Below, piece by piece: positions 6,139 through 11,689 of a DNA stretch of 11,689 nt (position 1 is the first letter of the stretch; every line of letters starts with the position of its first letter). The stretch comes from Promethearchaeia archaeon. GTDB taxonomy: Archaea > Asgardarchaeota > Lokiarchaeia > Sigyniarchaeales > SOKP01. The notes under the pieces were generated by a model. That model was not told the origin of the DNA. It did no database searches and was given only the letters and a program-made list of their open reading frames with translations. Both the position numbers and the translations under genes were made by a program. The stretch is from the NCBI GenBank assembly GCA_029856445.1, contig JAHQWY010000087.1, positions 1 to 11,689 on the forward strand, in the 5' to 3' direction.

Positions 6139-6990
6139 ATGGAGATAAAAAATTTATGTGTAATCGGTGCAGGGATTATGGGTTCAGGGATTGCCCAATT
6201 AACAGCTTCTTTTGGGTATAATGTAAATTTAGTAGATATAAGCGATCAGATATTAAAAAACGTAAAAAAATCTATAGAAATAAATTTAGAAAGATTTTTT
6301 GTTGCTAAGAACAAATTAACCAAAGAAGAAGCAAATAAGATATTGCATAGAATAAGGCTATATACTAATAAAGAAGAAGCAGTAAAGGATGTACAAATGG
6401 TTATTGAGGCTGTTTTTGAGGAAATGGAATTAAAACAGCAATTATTTTCTGAACTGGATAATCTTTGCAACAATAATGTAATTCTTGCATCTAACACATC
6501 ATCTTTAAGTATTTCAGATATTGCCTTAAACTCAAAATTTAAAGAAAGAATAATAGGAATTCATTTCTTTAATCCAGCACCAGTAATGAAATTGATTGAA
6601 TTAATAAAAGGAAAGAAAACTTCTAATGAAGTTGTAGAAAAATCAAAAAATTTTTCTGAGAGTTTGAATAAAACAGTTGTGGTTGTAAATGATTCACCTG
6701 GATTCGTAACTTCTCGTCTTATTTATGTATTATGTAATGAAGCAATTGATTTATTTAAAAAAGGAATTGCCAGTGCCGAAGATATAGATAAAGCATGTAA
6801 ATTAGCATTCAATTTTCCTATGGGACCCATAGAACTTTCTGATTTAGTTGGAAATGATATATATTATCATATTGGACAATATTTAGAAAAAGAACTAGGA
6901 CAAAAGTATCAACCAAGCATACTATTGCAAGAAATGGTAGAAAGTGGGCTTTTAGGAAGAAAAACTGGGAAAGGTTTCTATAAGTATTAA
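6139..6990 (+). CDS. 3-hydroxyacyl-CoA dehydrogenase (3-hydroxybutyryl-CoA dehydrogenase type)
   Basis: From the ATG at 6139 the protein has 283 residues, the usual length of single-domain Hbd-type enzymes. They oxidise (S)-3-hydroxyacyl-CoA to 3-oxoacyl-CoA with NAD(+), or the reverse. The Rossmann motif GAGIMGSG (10-17) is followed by an acidic Asp33 that favours NAD(H). NTSSLSIS (119-126), HFFNPAPVMKLIE (142-154) and SPGFVTSRL (186-194) follow, then the C-terminal FPMGPIELSDLVG and GRKTGKGFYKY. The His142/Glu154 dyad and Ser121 have the spacing of known family members. The Asn usually found in PGF-x-x-NR is Ser192 here, a variant I believe occurs in some homologues. A GTG at 6130 overlapping the crotonase stop is an alternative start, but the ATG places the Rossmann motif at the normal distance. 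GAGG lies only 3 nt before the ATG, so translation probably depends on the preceding gene. Confidence 0.95.
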   Translation: MEIKNLCVIGAGIMGSGIAQLTASFGYNVNLVDISDQILKNVKKSIEINLERFFVAKNKLTKEEANKILHRIRLYTNKEEAVKDVQMVIEAVFEEMELKQQLFSELDNLCNNNVILASNTSSLSISDIALNSKFKERIIGIHFFNPAPVMKLIELIKGKKTSNEVVEKSKNFSESLNKTVVVVNDSPGFVTSRLIYVLCNEAIDLFKKGIASAEDIDKACKLAFNFPMGPIELSDLVGNDIYYHIGQYLEKELGQKYQPSILLQEMVESGLLGRKTGKGFYKY

Positions 6991-7021
6991 TACACAATAT
7001 TTCTTTATTCATTTAGTTATA

Positions 7022-7031
7022 TTTTTTTTTT
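7022..7031 (+). terminator. oligo-T terminator after the crotonase/dehydrogenase operon
   Basis: Ten consecutive T residues occur 32 bp after the dehydrogenase stop, without a stable hairpin before them. This is the expected form of an archaeal terminator and closes the two-gene operon. Confidence 0.5.
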
Positions 7032-7196
7032 AGAGCTTTAAGATATGTATTATTATAACGTAATAGTCATATTTTGATTATTTTTTAATATAAAAAATCT
7101 TTTTAACTATTAGTAATATAAAAAATTGGATTAGGATTTTTAGGGGTTTATACATTCGAAAATCTCTTTCTTAAAAATAGGATATATAAATGCATT

Positions 7197-7673
7197 ATGA
7201 GCAAGTCTAAGGTATTAGAAAAAAATCTGGAATTAAATAAGCAAGAAGGGAAGAGTAACAAAAATTATTCAAAGTTAATTGAAAAGCACAATCAATTAAA
7301 AAAGGAAAATCAAAAATTATTACAAGAAAGTAAAATTTTAAAAGATCTTATCATCGAAAATGCTAAAAAAAATGATCAGATTTCAAATAATTCAGATAAT
7401 TCGCAAAAGGATTCAGAATTTAAGAACTCCTTCTATTTCCAGATAATTATAGGAATTACCGTAATTATTTTATCACTAGGATTTCATATCTTATATTTAG
7501 CGATTACAGATTGCCTATTATATAATGGGGGAGATTCTGGATGTTGGATTAAGAATTGGCTGGGTATTGATATTCATGGTAGTTTTTTTCTTGATATTAT
7601 GCTATATTCCTTGATTGCACTTCAGTTTCTTTTAATTATGTTAATAATAAGAAATCATTTAGCTAGGAAATAA
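7197..7673 (+). CDS. small coiled-coil protein with two membrane spans, function unknown
   Basis: The 158-residue product has three parts. Residues 1-60 are charged and helical with a leucine-rich coiled-coil pattern. Residues 60-76 are a polar Asn/Ser/Asp linker. The rest is a membrane hairpin with spans at about 82-104 and 130-151. The loop between the spans contains Cys106 and Cys116 with several Gly and Trp residues; if the N-terminus is inside, the loop is outside the cell and the cysteines could form a disulfide. No enzymatic motif or known family was recognised. The ATG at 7197 is the only good start. GATATATAAA lies just 7 bp before it, too close to act as its TATA box, so TTTATACA near 7147-7154 is a better candidate. 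It is convergent with the flippase-like gene, 64 bp apart. Confidence 0.75.
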   Translation: MSKSKVLEKNLELNKQEGKSNKNYSKLIEKHNQLKKENQKLLQESKILKDLIIENAKKNDQISNNSDNSQKDSEFKNSFYFQIIIGITVIILSLGFHILYLAITDCLLYNGGDSGCWIKNWLGIDIHGSFFLDIMLYSLIALQFLLIMLIIRNHLARK

Positions 7674-7737
7674 TTGAATTTCTCTCTATAATCACCGAAT
7701 TTAATTCATAAATCTATTAGATTAGCTTTAGGTTATA

Positions 7738-9486
7738 TCATTTCTTTACTAAGACAAGTTTATTTTCTTCAAGTATAATTTTATTTTTATTTAAGGGACT
7801 GAAATTATAGGTGCTTCTCATTAGATAAACGATCAAATCCCCGAAAATTTTTAGTTTTAATGTGTTAAATAAATCAATTATCATTTGTAGGTCTTCGGGA
7901 ATTGATACTCCAAAGAAAGGGTTTAATATTAAATATATCGAAGCACCTAAGATAATCCCTAAAAGTAAGCTGATTGTGCTAGTAAATGGAAAAAACCATA
8001 ATAAAAAAAATAGAATAAACAAATTAGGAATTAAGCGATAAATTCTAATTTTATAATTTACATTAAGCTTCTTTTTAAGTTGAAAGATTGTATAAGGCAA
8101 GAGAAAGAAAGCAGATATTAACATCACAATTCCCATACCTAAGATCCCAAAAAGAAAAATAAAAACTGGAGATAAGCCTGTTATTATTATAATAGTTATT
8201 AGAAAACCTCTAGCTGCTGAATAAGCATTTCCGGAACCAATAAGAGCATTTCCAAATAATGTTGAGTACCCATAAATGAATTGACCTAAAATTATTAAGA
8301 TAAATAAAACTCGTGCCATAAAAAATATATCATTATCGAAAGATCCATCATCTATAAAGAGATCTCTATGTAAATAAAACAGTAATTCTCCTGAAAGTGC
8401 AACCATTGCAGTAAGAAAACCCAATGCCAAAATGCTGGAAATTCTTGTTGAATCATTAATCGAAGCCTCAATAGTATCATATGATTCCTTTACACATGCT
8501 TCGGCAATTTCAATGTTTAATGGAGCGGAATAATACAAAATTACTGTTTTTACTGCTCCATAAGTCATTAAAACGGTTAATAAGCTCAACGCAAAGCCTT
8601 GATATTCAGGATCAGTAAATGTAGCTAAATATATAGCAGCATAGAAAAATAAAATATCTTCGAAGAATTTTGAATTTTGAATATTAGTGAACATTGAATA
8701 AACAGAATTTTTCATATATAATAATATCTGATGTTCTTCTATTAATTCTCTAATTTCTGGGGAAGCTTTTTTTTTCATATTTCTCGTTTTTAAACCTGCT
8801 TGAATTATATCTCTTATTGAATAAGGTGCTTGTTTACTAAAAAAAAAAGCAAATAAAATGAAGGTGGTAATATTGAAAAAAGGGTGGAATGCAAACCAAA
8901 ATGGATTTATGTCAAATGAGATAAATATATAACCCCAAATTAATAGAAAAATCCCACCAAATATTGATAAAAAAGCAATTATATCATATCTATTCTTAAT
9001 TTCCAGACCAATTTGAAAAACAAGGTTAGTATATAATAGAATTGAGGTAACCCCAGAAGCAAAAATACACTCTCTCAATAATTGGTTTTTTACGAAAAAC
9101 CCAAATATAAAAGGTATTAAAATCATTCCTAAACCCATTATTATACCAATGAGAAACAATAGCTTCGAATAGGTCGCAGCTTTCAAACGCCCTAATTCTT
9201 CATTAATAACAAACGCAGTTTTTATTTCTGCAATAAAATATCTTGAAATTCCTATTCCAATCAGTCCTACAATTCCATTTATTGCAGTTGTTAATCCAAA
9301 ATATTTTAAACCTTCCCATCCTGTACCTAAAATTATAAAAATCCAGATACATCCCGCATTAATTAATGCGAAGAACATATAAAGAGATCCGGACGTTATC
9401 ACTCTTGAACTCCCTTCTTGCTCAAAGAATCTTCGATTTCTTGAGAAATCAATTTTAATTTCTTTTCTATCTGGCTTTTTTTCCAT
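7738..9486 (-). CDS. MOP-superfamily flippase-like polytopic membrane protein
   Basis: The 582-residue protein has about 14 predicted spans, beginning at residue 30 after a charged N-terminal segment. The first two hairpins, with the motif-like GLTTAINGIVGLIGIGISRYFIAEI cut at a Gly-rich turn (near residues 64-88), and the C-terminal half (a GNALIGSGNAYSAARG segment, then alternating Gly-rich spans with GILGMGIVMLISA) have the look of polysaccharide exporters (Wzx-like) in the multidrug/oligosaccharidyl-lipid/polysaccharide family. Members flip lipid-linked glycans or export small molecules. The protein is longer than the usual 420-500 residues, partly from a charged insert of about 35 residues near 225-260 and a hydrophilic C-terminal tail of about 50. 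No glycosyltransferase genes flank it, so its substrate is open. The assignment rests on overall pattern, not on a decisive motif. Confidence 0.62.
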   Translation of the reverse strand: MEKKPDRKEIKIDFSRNRRFFEQEGSSRVITSGSLYMFFALINAGCIWIFIILGTGWEGLKYFGLTTAINGIVGLIGIGISRYFIAEIKTAFVINEELGRLKAATYSKLLFLIGIIMGLGMILIPFIFGFFVKNQLLRECIFASGVTSILLYTNLVFQIGLEIKNRYDIIAFLSIFGGIFLLIWGYIFISFDINPFWFAFHPFFNITTFILFAFFFSKQAPYSIRDIIQAGLKTRNMKKKASPEIRELIEEHQILLYMKNSVYSMFTNIQNSKFFEDILFFYAAIYLATFTDPEYQGFALSLLTVLMTYGAVKTVILYYSAPLNIEIAEACVKESYDTIEASINDSTRISSILALGFLTAMVALSGELLFYLHRDLFIDDGSFDNDIFFMARVLFILIILGQFIYGYSTLFGNALIGSGNAYSAARGFLITIIIITGLSPVFIFLFGILGMGIVMLISAFFLLPYTIFQLKKKLNVNYKIRIYRLIPNLFILFFLLWFFPFTSTISLLLGIILGASIYLILNPFFGVSIPEDLQMIIDLFNTLKLKIFGDLIVYLMRSTYNFSPLNKNKIILEENKLVLVKK

Positions 9487-9671
9487 ATATAACAGACGTT
9501 CTCTTTTCTAATTATTCATCATGAATTTTTTAGTTAAAAAAAAGTTTTAGAAAAAAGCAATAACACATAAAATAATACAGTTAACCCTCTTATTTATCTA
9601 GTAATAATAGAGAATTTAATGATGGATTATTTTTACTGTATATTATCATTAAAGTAAAACAAATGAGTTAA
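9487..9671. other. divergent promoter spacer, flippase-like gene and cysteine-rich gene
   Basis: This AT-rich stretch separates the minus-strand flippase-like gene from the plus-strand cysteine-rich gene. A minus-strand TATA-like AATAATTA (plus coordinates 9509-9516) is centred about 26 bp before the flippase start, consistent with a leaderless message. The plus-strand TATA element is listed separately. No other gene is visible. Confidence 0.35.
9639..9646 (+). promoter_or_regulatory. TATA box for the cysteine-rich/DUF123 gene pair
   Basis: TATATTAT is centred about 29 bp before the ATG at 9672, placing initiation 3-5 nt before the start codon. No equivalent element lies directly before the DUF123 gene, consistent with one transcript for both. 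Confidence 0.5.
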
Positions 9672-9845
9672 ATGGTTGGTAAAGAATTTATATGTGAGAA
9701 TTGTGGAGAGAATACAGACTCTGTAATATTTAACTGTGAAGATTGTGATAATATCCTCTGTGATACATGTTCTAATGTTTGCAAGAAGTGCGGAAGTTAT
9801 TTATGTGATAGTTGTTATCAAGATCATAAAAAAAACTGTAAATAA
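9672..9845 (+). CDS. 57-residue cysteine-rich zinc-binding protein (B-box/zinc-ribbon-like)
   Basis: This short gene encodes 57 residues with 11 cysteines, at 8, 11, 22, 25, 30, 33, 37, 40, 45, 48 and 56, and His52. Ten cysteines form five C-x2-C knuckles. A 12-residue unit of the form C-x2-C-x4-C-D-[TS]-C is repeated at 22-33 (CEDCDNILCDTC) and 37-48 (CKKCGSYLCDSC), and the second is followed by H-x3-C, as in B-box-type fingers. At least two structural zinc ions are expected. Such proteins act in protein or nucleic-acid binding, but the partner is unknown. It has a well-placed TATA box upstream, and its TAA stop directly abuts the ATG of the DUF123 gene, so the two are almost certainly co-transcribed and probably translationally coupled. 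Random open frames do not give such ordered cysteines, which makes a real gene likely. Confidence 0.82.
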   Translation: MVGKEFICENCGENTDSVIFNCEDCDNILCDTCSNVCKKCGSYLCDSCYQDHKKNCK

Positions 9846-10241
9846 ATGAAAGGCTCTTATATTTTAGTTATTTATCTTCCTGAAATAAATGAATTAAATA
9901 TTGGTTCTCTTGGTAACATAATATTTAAAGAAGGCTTTTATTTATATGTTGGATCTGCTATGGGTAATTATGGTTCATCTACCTTAGAAAATAGAGTAAA
10001 ACGACATATTTCTAAATCAAAATTCAAAAAAACTCATTGGCATATTGATTACTTGTTAAATTATGAGGAAAGTATTATAACGCGAATATATTTAATTCCT
10101 TCTTTCTCTCCTTTGGAGTGTATAATTGCAAAAGAAATAATGGTTCTTTCGGATAGTAAGATTGAGAACTTTGGATCATCTGATTGCTCCTGTAGCAGCC
10201 ATCTTTTTTATTTTCAAGATTTTAAAGAATTTAGATATTAA
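9846..10241 (+). CDS. DUF123 family protein (GIY-YIG nuclease-like)
   Basis: The 131 residues cover the whole DUF123 domain. They begin KGSYILVIYL (2-11), then an LG-x-IIFKEGFYLYVGSAMG region (22-40) in which the family's G-x-Y-x-YVGSA is the counterpart of the GIY-YIG half-motifs. Further landmarks are Arg50 and Arg53-His54 (ENRVKRH), HWHIDYLL (64-71), EC at 91-92, and the diagnostic FGSSDCSCSSHLFYF (109-123). DUF123 is related to GIY-YIG endonucleases. In many archaea it stands alone or is fused to endonuclease III, which suggests a DNA-repair or nucleic-acid role, though activity is not proven to my knowledge. It follows the cysteine-rich gene with no intervening base (TAAATG) and lacks its own ribosome-binding site, so it probably depends on translation of that gene. 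Length is normal for a stand-alone member. Confidence 0.92.
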   Translation: MKGSYILVIYLPEINELNIGSLGNIIFKEGFYLYVGSAMGNYGSSTLENRVKRHISKSKFKKTHWHIDYLLNYEESIITRIYLIPSFSPLECIIAKEIMVLSDSKIENFGSSDCSCSSHLFYFQDFKEFRY

Positions 10242-10363
10242 TGTAATAAAATCAAAGAAAACAATTCCGAAAAATTGGATAAAATCCTTAAAATTTTTTA
10301 AACTTGCAATTCAATTTTACATACCAGAACTTATCAAAATAAAAAAAATAAAAAGTGAAAAAT

Positions 10364-11305
10364 ATGGGAATGTTAGATGGAAAAGTAGCCATAATAACTG
10401 GTGCTGGTCGTGGTCTTGGTCGTGAGGAAGCCCTACTATTTGCTAAGGAAGGATGTGATTTATTGGTAAATGATTTAGGTGGTAGTTTTGATGGTAGTGG
10501 AGCAGAAACCAAAATTGCTGATGAAATTGCTGAAGAATGTAAAAAATTAGGAGTTAAAGCAGTAGGGAATTATGATTCAGTCACAGATTTTAATAAAGCA
10601 AAAGCAATGATTGATCAAGCAATTTCTGAATTTGGAAAGTTAGATATCCTTGTAAATAATGCTGGAATTTTGCGAGATCGAATGCTTTTTAATATGGCAG
10701 AACAAGAGTTTGATGATGTTATAGCTGTACATTTGAAAGGGACATTTAACATGACTCGTCATGCTTCTGCATATTTTAGAGAAAAAGGAAAGACTAATCC
10801 TGATTTAGGAGTATTTGGGAGAATTATCAATACTGCTTCAGATGCTGGTTTATTAGGAAATGTAGGGCAAACTAATTATGGTGCTGCAAAAGCAGGTATT
10901 GCTGCATTTACAAATATCGCTTCAATGGAATTAGCTAAATATACTACGGTAAATTGTATCGTGCCTGTAGCTAGAACGAGACTTACAACAGATGCAACAC
11001 CAACAATGGCTGGAACAATGAGTATGAAAGATAAAAGAGGTTTTGATATCTTCAATCCTTTTAATGTTGCTCCAATGGTTGCATTTCTAGCTTCAGATAA
11101 AGCAATAAACATTACAGGAGAGGTTTTCAGAGTGGTAGGTGATAGGGTTTTCTCATTAATAGGCTGGACTACTTATAAACAAATAAATAATAATGGAGCA
11201 CCATTTACGCCTCAAATTCTAGCAGAACGCGTTCAGGAAGAACTATTAAAAGGAAAACCTAAAAAGGAGACCTTAGCAAGTTCACTTAGCTCTTTAATGC
11301 AATAA
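10364..11305 (+). CDS. MFE-2-type short-chain dehydrogenase, likely (3R)-hydroxyacyl-CoA dehydrogenase
   Basis: From the ATG at 10364 the protein has 313 residues; a GTG at 10355 would add MKN at the N-terminus. Numbered from the GTG, TGAGRGLG (15-22) is the SDR cofactor loop, and Asp40 in VNDLGG marks NAD preference. NNAG is at 101-104, and the catalytic Ser162, Tyr175 and Lys179 have the usual S-x12-Y-x3-K spacing. VNDLGG-x-FDGSG, NYDSV, NNAGILRDR and VHLKGTFNMTRHA are characteristic of the dehydrogenase part of peroxisomal multifunctional enzyme type 2 (HSD17B4) and bacterial relatives, which oxidise (3R)-hydroxyacyl-CoA or related steroid-chain intermediates. The C-terminal 60 residues form an extension (FRVVGDRVFSLIGWTTYK and onwards) seen in that group. 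It is a stand-alone dehydrogenase with no hydratase or SCP2 domain, and has a different stereochemical type from the dehydrogenase at 6139. Confidence 0.93.
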   Translation: MGMLDGKVAIITGAGRGLGREEALLFAKEGCDLLVNDLGGSFDGSGAETKIADEIAEECKKLGVKAVGNYDSVTDFNKAKAMIDQAISEFGKLDILVNNAGILRDRMLFNMAEQEFDDVIAVHLKGTFNMTRHASAYFREKGKTNPDLGVFGRIINTASDAGLLGNVGQTNYGAAKAGIAAFTNIASMELAKYTTVNCIVPVARTRLTTDATPTMAGTMSMKDKRGFDIFNPFNVAPMVAFLASDKAINITGEVFRVVGDRVFSLIGWTTYKQINNNGAPFTPQILAERVQEELLKGKPKKETLASSLSSLMQ

Positions 11306-11318
11306 TAATTTCATTTTC

Positions 11319-11327
11319 TTTTTTTTT
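11319..11327 (+). terminator. oligo-T terminator after the short-chain dehydrogenase gene
   Basis: Nine consecutive T residues begin 14 bp after the stop at 11305, in the short spacer between two convergent genes. More T-rich sequence follows to about 11360. No hairpin is apparent. Confidence 0.5.
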
Positions 11328-11366
11328 CATTTTAAAAATCTTTTTAGGATTCTTTTCTTTAACAAT

Positions 11367-11689
11367 TTATTTGTCTATTAAATCCTTAAAGAATTCATCA
11401 TCAAAATGTTCTTCTTTAACCTTTTCTCCCTTCATATCTTTATAAACAAAGTAGACAGCTATAATTGCTCCCACTAATAAACCAATTACTGCTCCAGAAA
11501 GAAATGTAAATCCCAAATAGAAAAAGAACACAGTTACGGGAAGACCTTTAGATATCATTACTATAATTGTCTGATATACACTAATAAATATACAAGATAA
11601 GATTCCCCCAAAAATTCCCACAATAACACCATATTTTAAGAAATCTTGATGCGGTTCTCGAATTTTAAAGAAATATATTATCCCAAAAA
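11367..11689 (-). CDS. small integral membrane protein (5' end outside window)
   Basis: The minus-strand frame ending at 11367 stays open to the right edge, so the gene begins outside the window. A GTG at 11621 would give an 84-residue form, but the 22 codons upstream of it encode plausible protein (a Phe/Ile-rich span, then KIREPHQDFLKYGVIVG), and the GTG falls inside the first Gly-rich span. The visible part has spans at the edge and at roughly 11570-11625 and 11455-11540 (in DNA positions). A basic turn (YKDMKGEKVKEE) follows, and then an acidic C-terminal tail (HFDDEFFKDLIDK). Several glycines within the spans suggest close helix packing. The family is not recognised. It is convergent with the dehydrogenase gene. 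Confidence 0.7.
   Translation of the reverse strand, partial: FGIIYFFKIREPHQDFLKYGVIVGIFGGILSCIFISVYQTIIVMISKGLPVTVFFFYLGFTFLSGAVIGLLVGAIIAVYFVYKDMKGEKVKEEHFDDEFFKDLIDK

Noticed and set aside
7086..7126. Direct repeat of TAATATAAAAAAT at 7086-7098 and 7114-7126
   Set aside because: Low-complexity AT sequence in a spacer; 13-mers of A and T recur easily at this composition, and no link to a gene start was seen.
10262..10277. Possible hairpin CAATT...AATTG before the short-chain dehydrogenase
   Set aside because: Arms of only five mostly A/T pairs are too weak to call a terminator or operator.
10162..10425. 87-codon plus-strand frame spanning the end of the DUF123 gene and the start of the short-chain dehydrogenase
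   Set aside because: It overlaps two well-supported genes in another frame, and its end (repeated Trp/Ser from the GGTCGTGGTCTTGG coding sequence) is a frame-shifted reading of the cofactor loop.
11367..11621. 84-codon version of the right-edge membrane protein starting at GTG 11621
   Set aside because: The frame continues open to the window edge with plausible protein sequence, so the GTG is more likely an internal valine and the gene is 5'-truncated by the window.

Overview
The window looks like a piece of an AT-rich archaeal chromosome. The basis is archaeal-type TATA elements placed so that transcripts would have very short or no leaders (for example upstream of 2270, 3158 and 9672), oligo-T stretches without hairpins after genes, a DUF123 (GIY-YIG-like) protein of a type common in archaea, and several lineage-specific coiled-coil and membrane proteins. 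Together with fatty-acid/acyl-CoA enzymes of bacterial or peroxisomal type, this fits an Asgard (Lokiarchaeia-like) genome, but that placement is an inference, not a demonstration. No rRNA, tRNA, CRISPR array or insertion sequence was seen.

Left part (1-2100, all minus strand): the N-terminal 142 residues of a beta-class N6/N4 DNA methyltransferase run off the left edge. Upstream of it are two tandem 241-residue coiled-coil paralogues that share an N-terminal block, an internal EEKL-x-AD block and a C-terminal KGFLSDKEF block. A divergent promoter region then leads into plus-strand genes: a DUF72 (YecE-like) TIM-barrel protein, a roughly ten-span membrane protein with an acidic tail, and a 175-residue protein of unknown function.

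Middle (5342-6990): a tight two-gene operon encodes a crotonase of the MenB/BadI type and a full-length 3-hydroxyacyl-CoA dehydrogenase. The crotonase starts at TTG, is richer in G+C and CGN arginine codons than its neighbours, and is preceded by a perfect 8-bp-arm palindrome. The pair suggests oxidation of a 3-hydroxyacyl-CoA followed by a crotonase-type ring-opening or ring-forming reaction. The specific substrate cannot be read from sequence.

Right part: a small coiled-coil/two-span membrane protein and a MOP-superfamily flippase-like protein are convergent. After a divergent promoter come a 57-residue cysteine-rich zinc-binding protein (9672-9845) and, with its ATG directly after the stop codon, a DUF123 protein. 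Next is an MFE-2-type short-chain dehydrogenase likely acting on (3R)-hydroxyacyl-CoAs, the second acyl-CoA oxidation gene locus here. A minus-strand membrane protein enters from the right edge; its reading frame is open to the end of the window, so its start lies outside.

Two genes are easily missed: the edge-truncated methyltransferase (427 to 1) and the 57-residue cysteine-rich gene. The best leads are the BadI/MenB-like operon with its palindrome, the cysteine-rich/DUF123 pair, and the duplicated coiled-coil family next to the methyltransferase.
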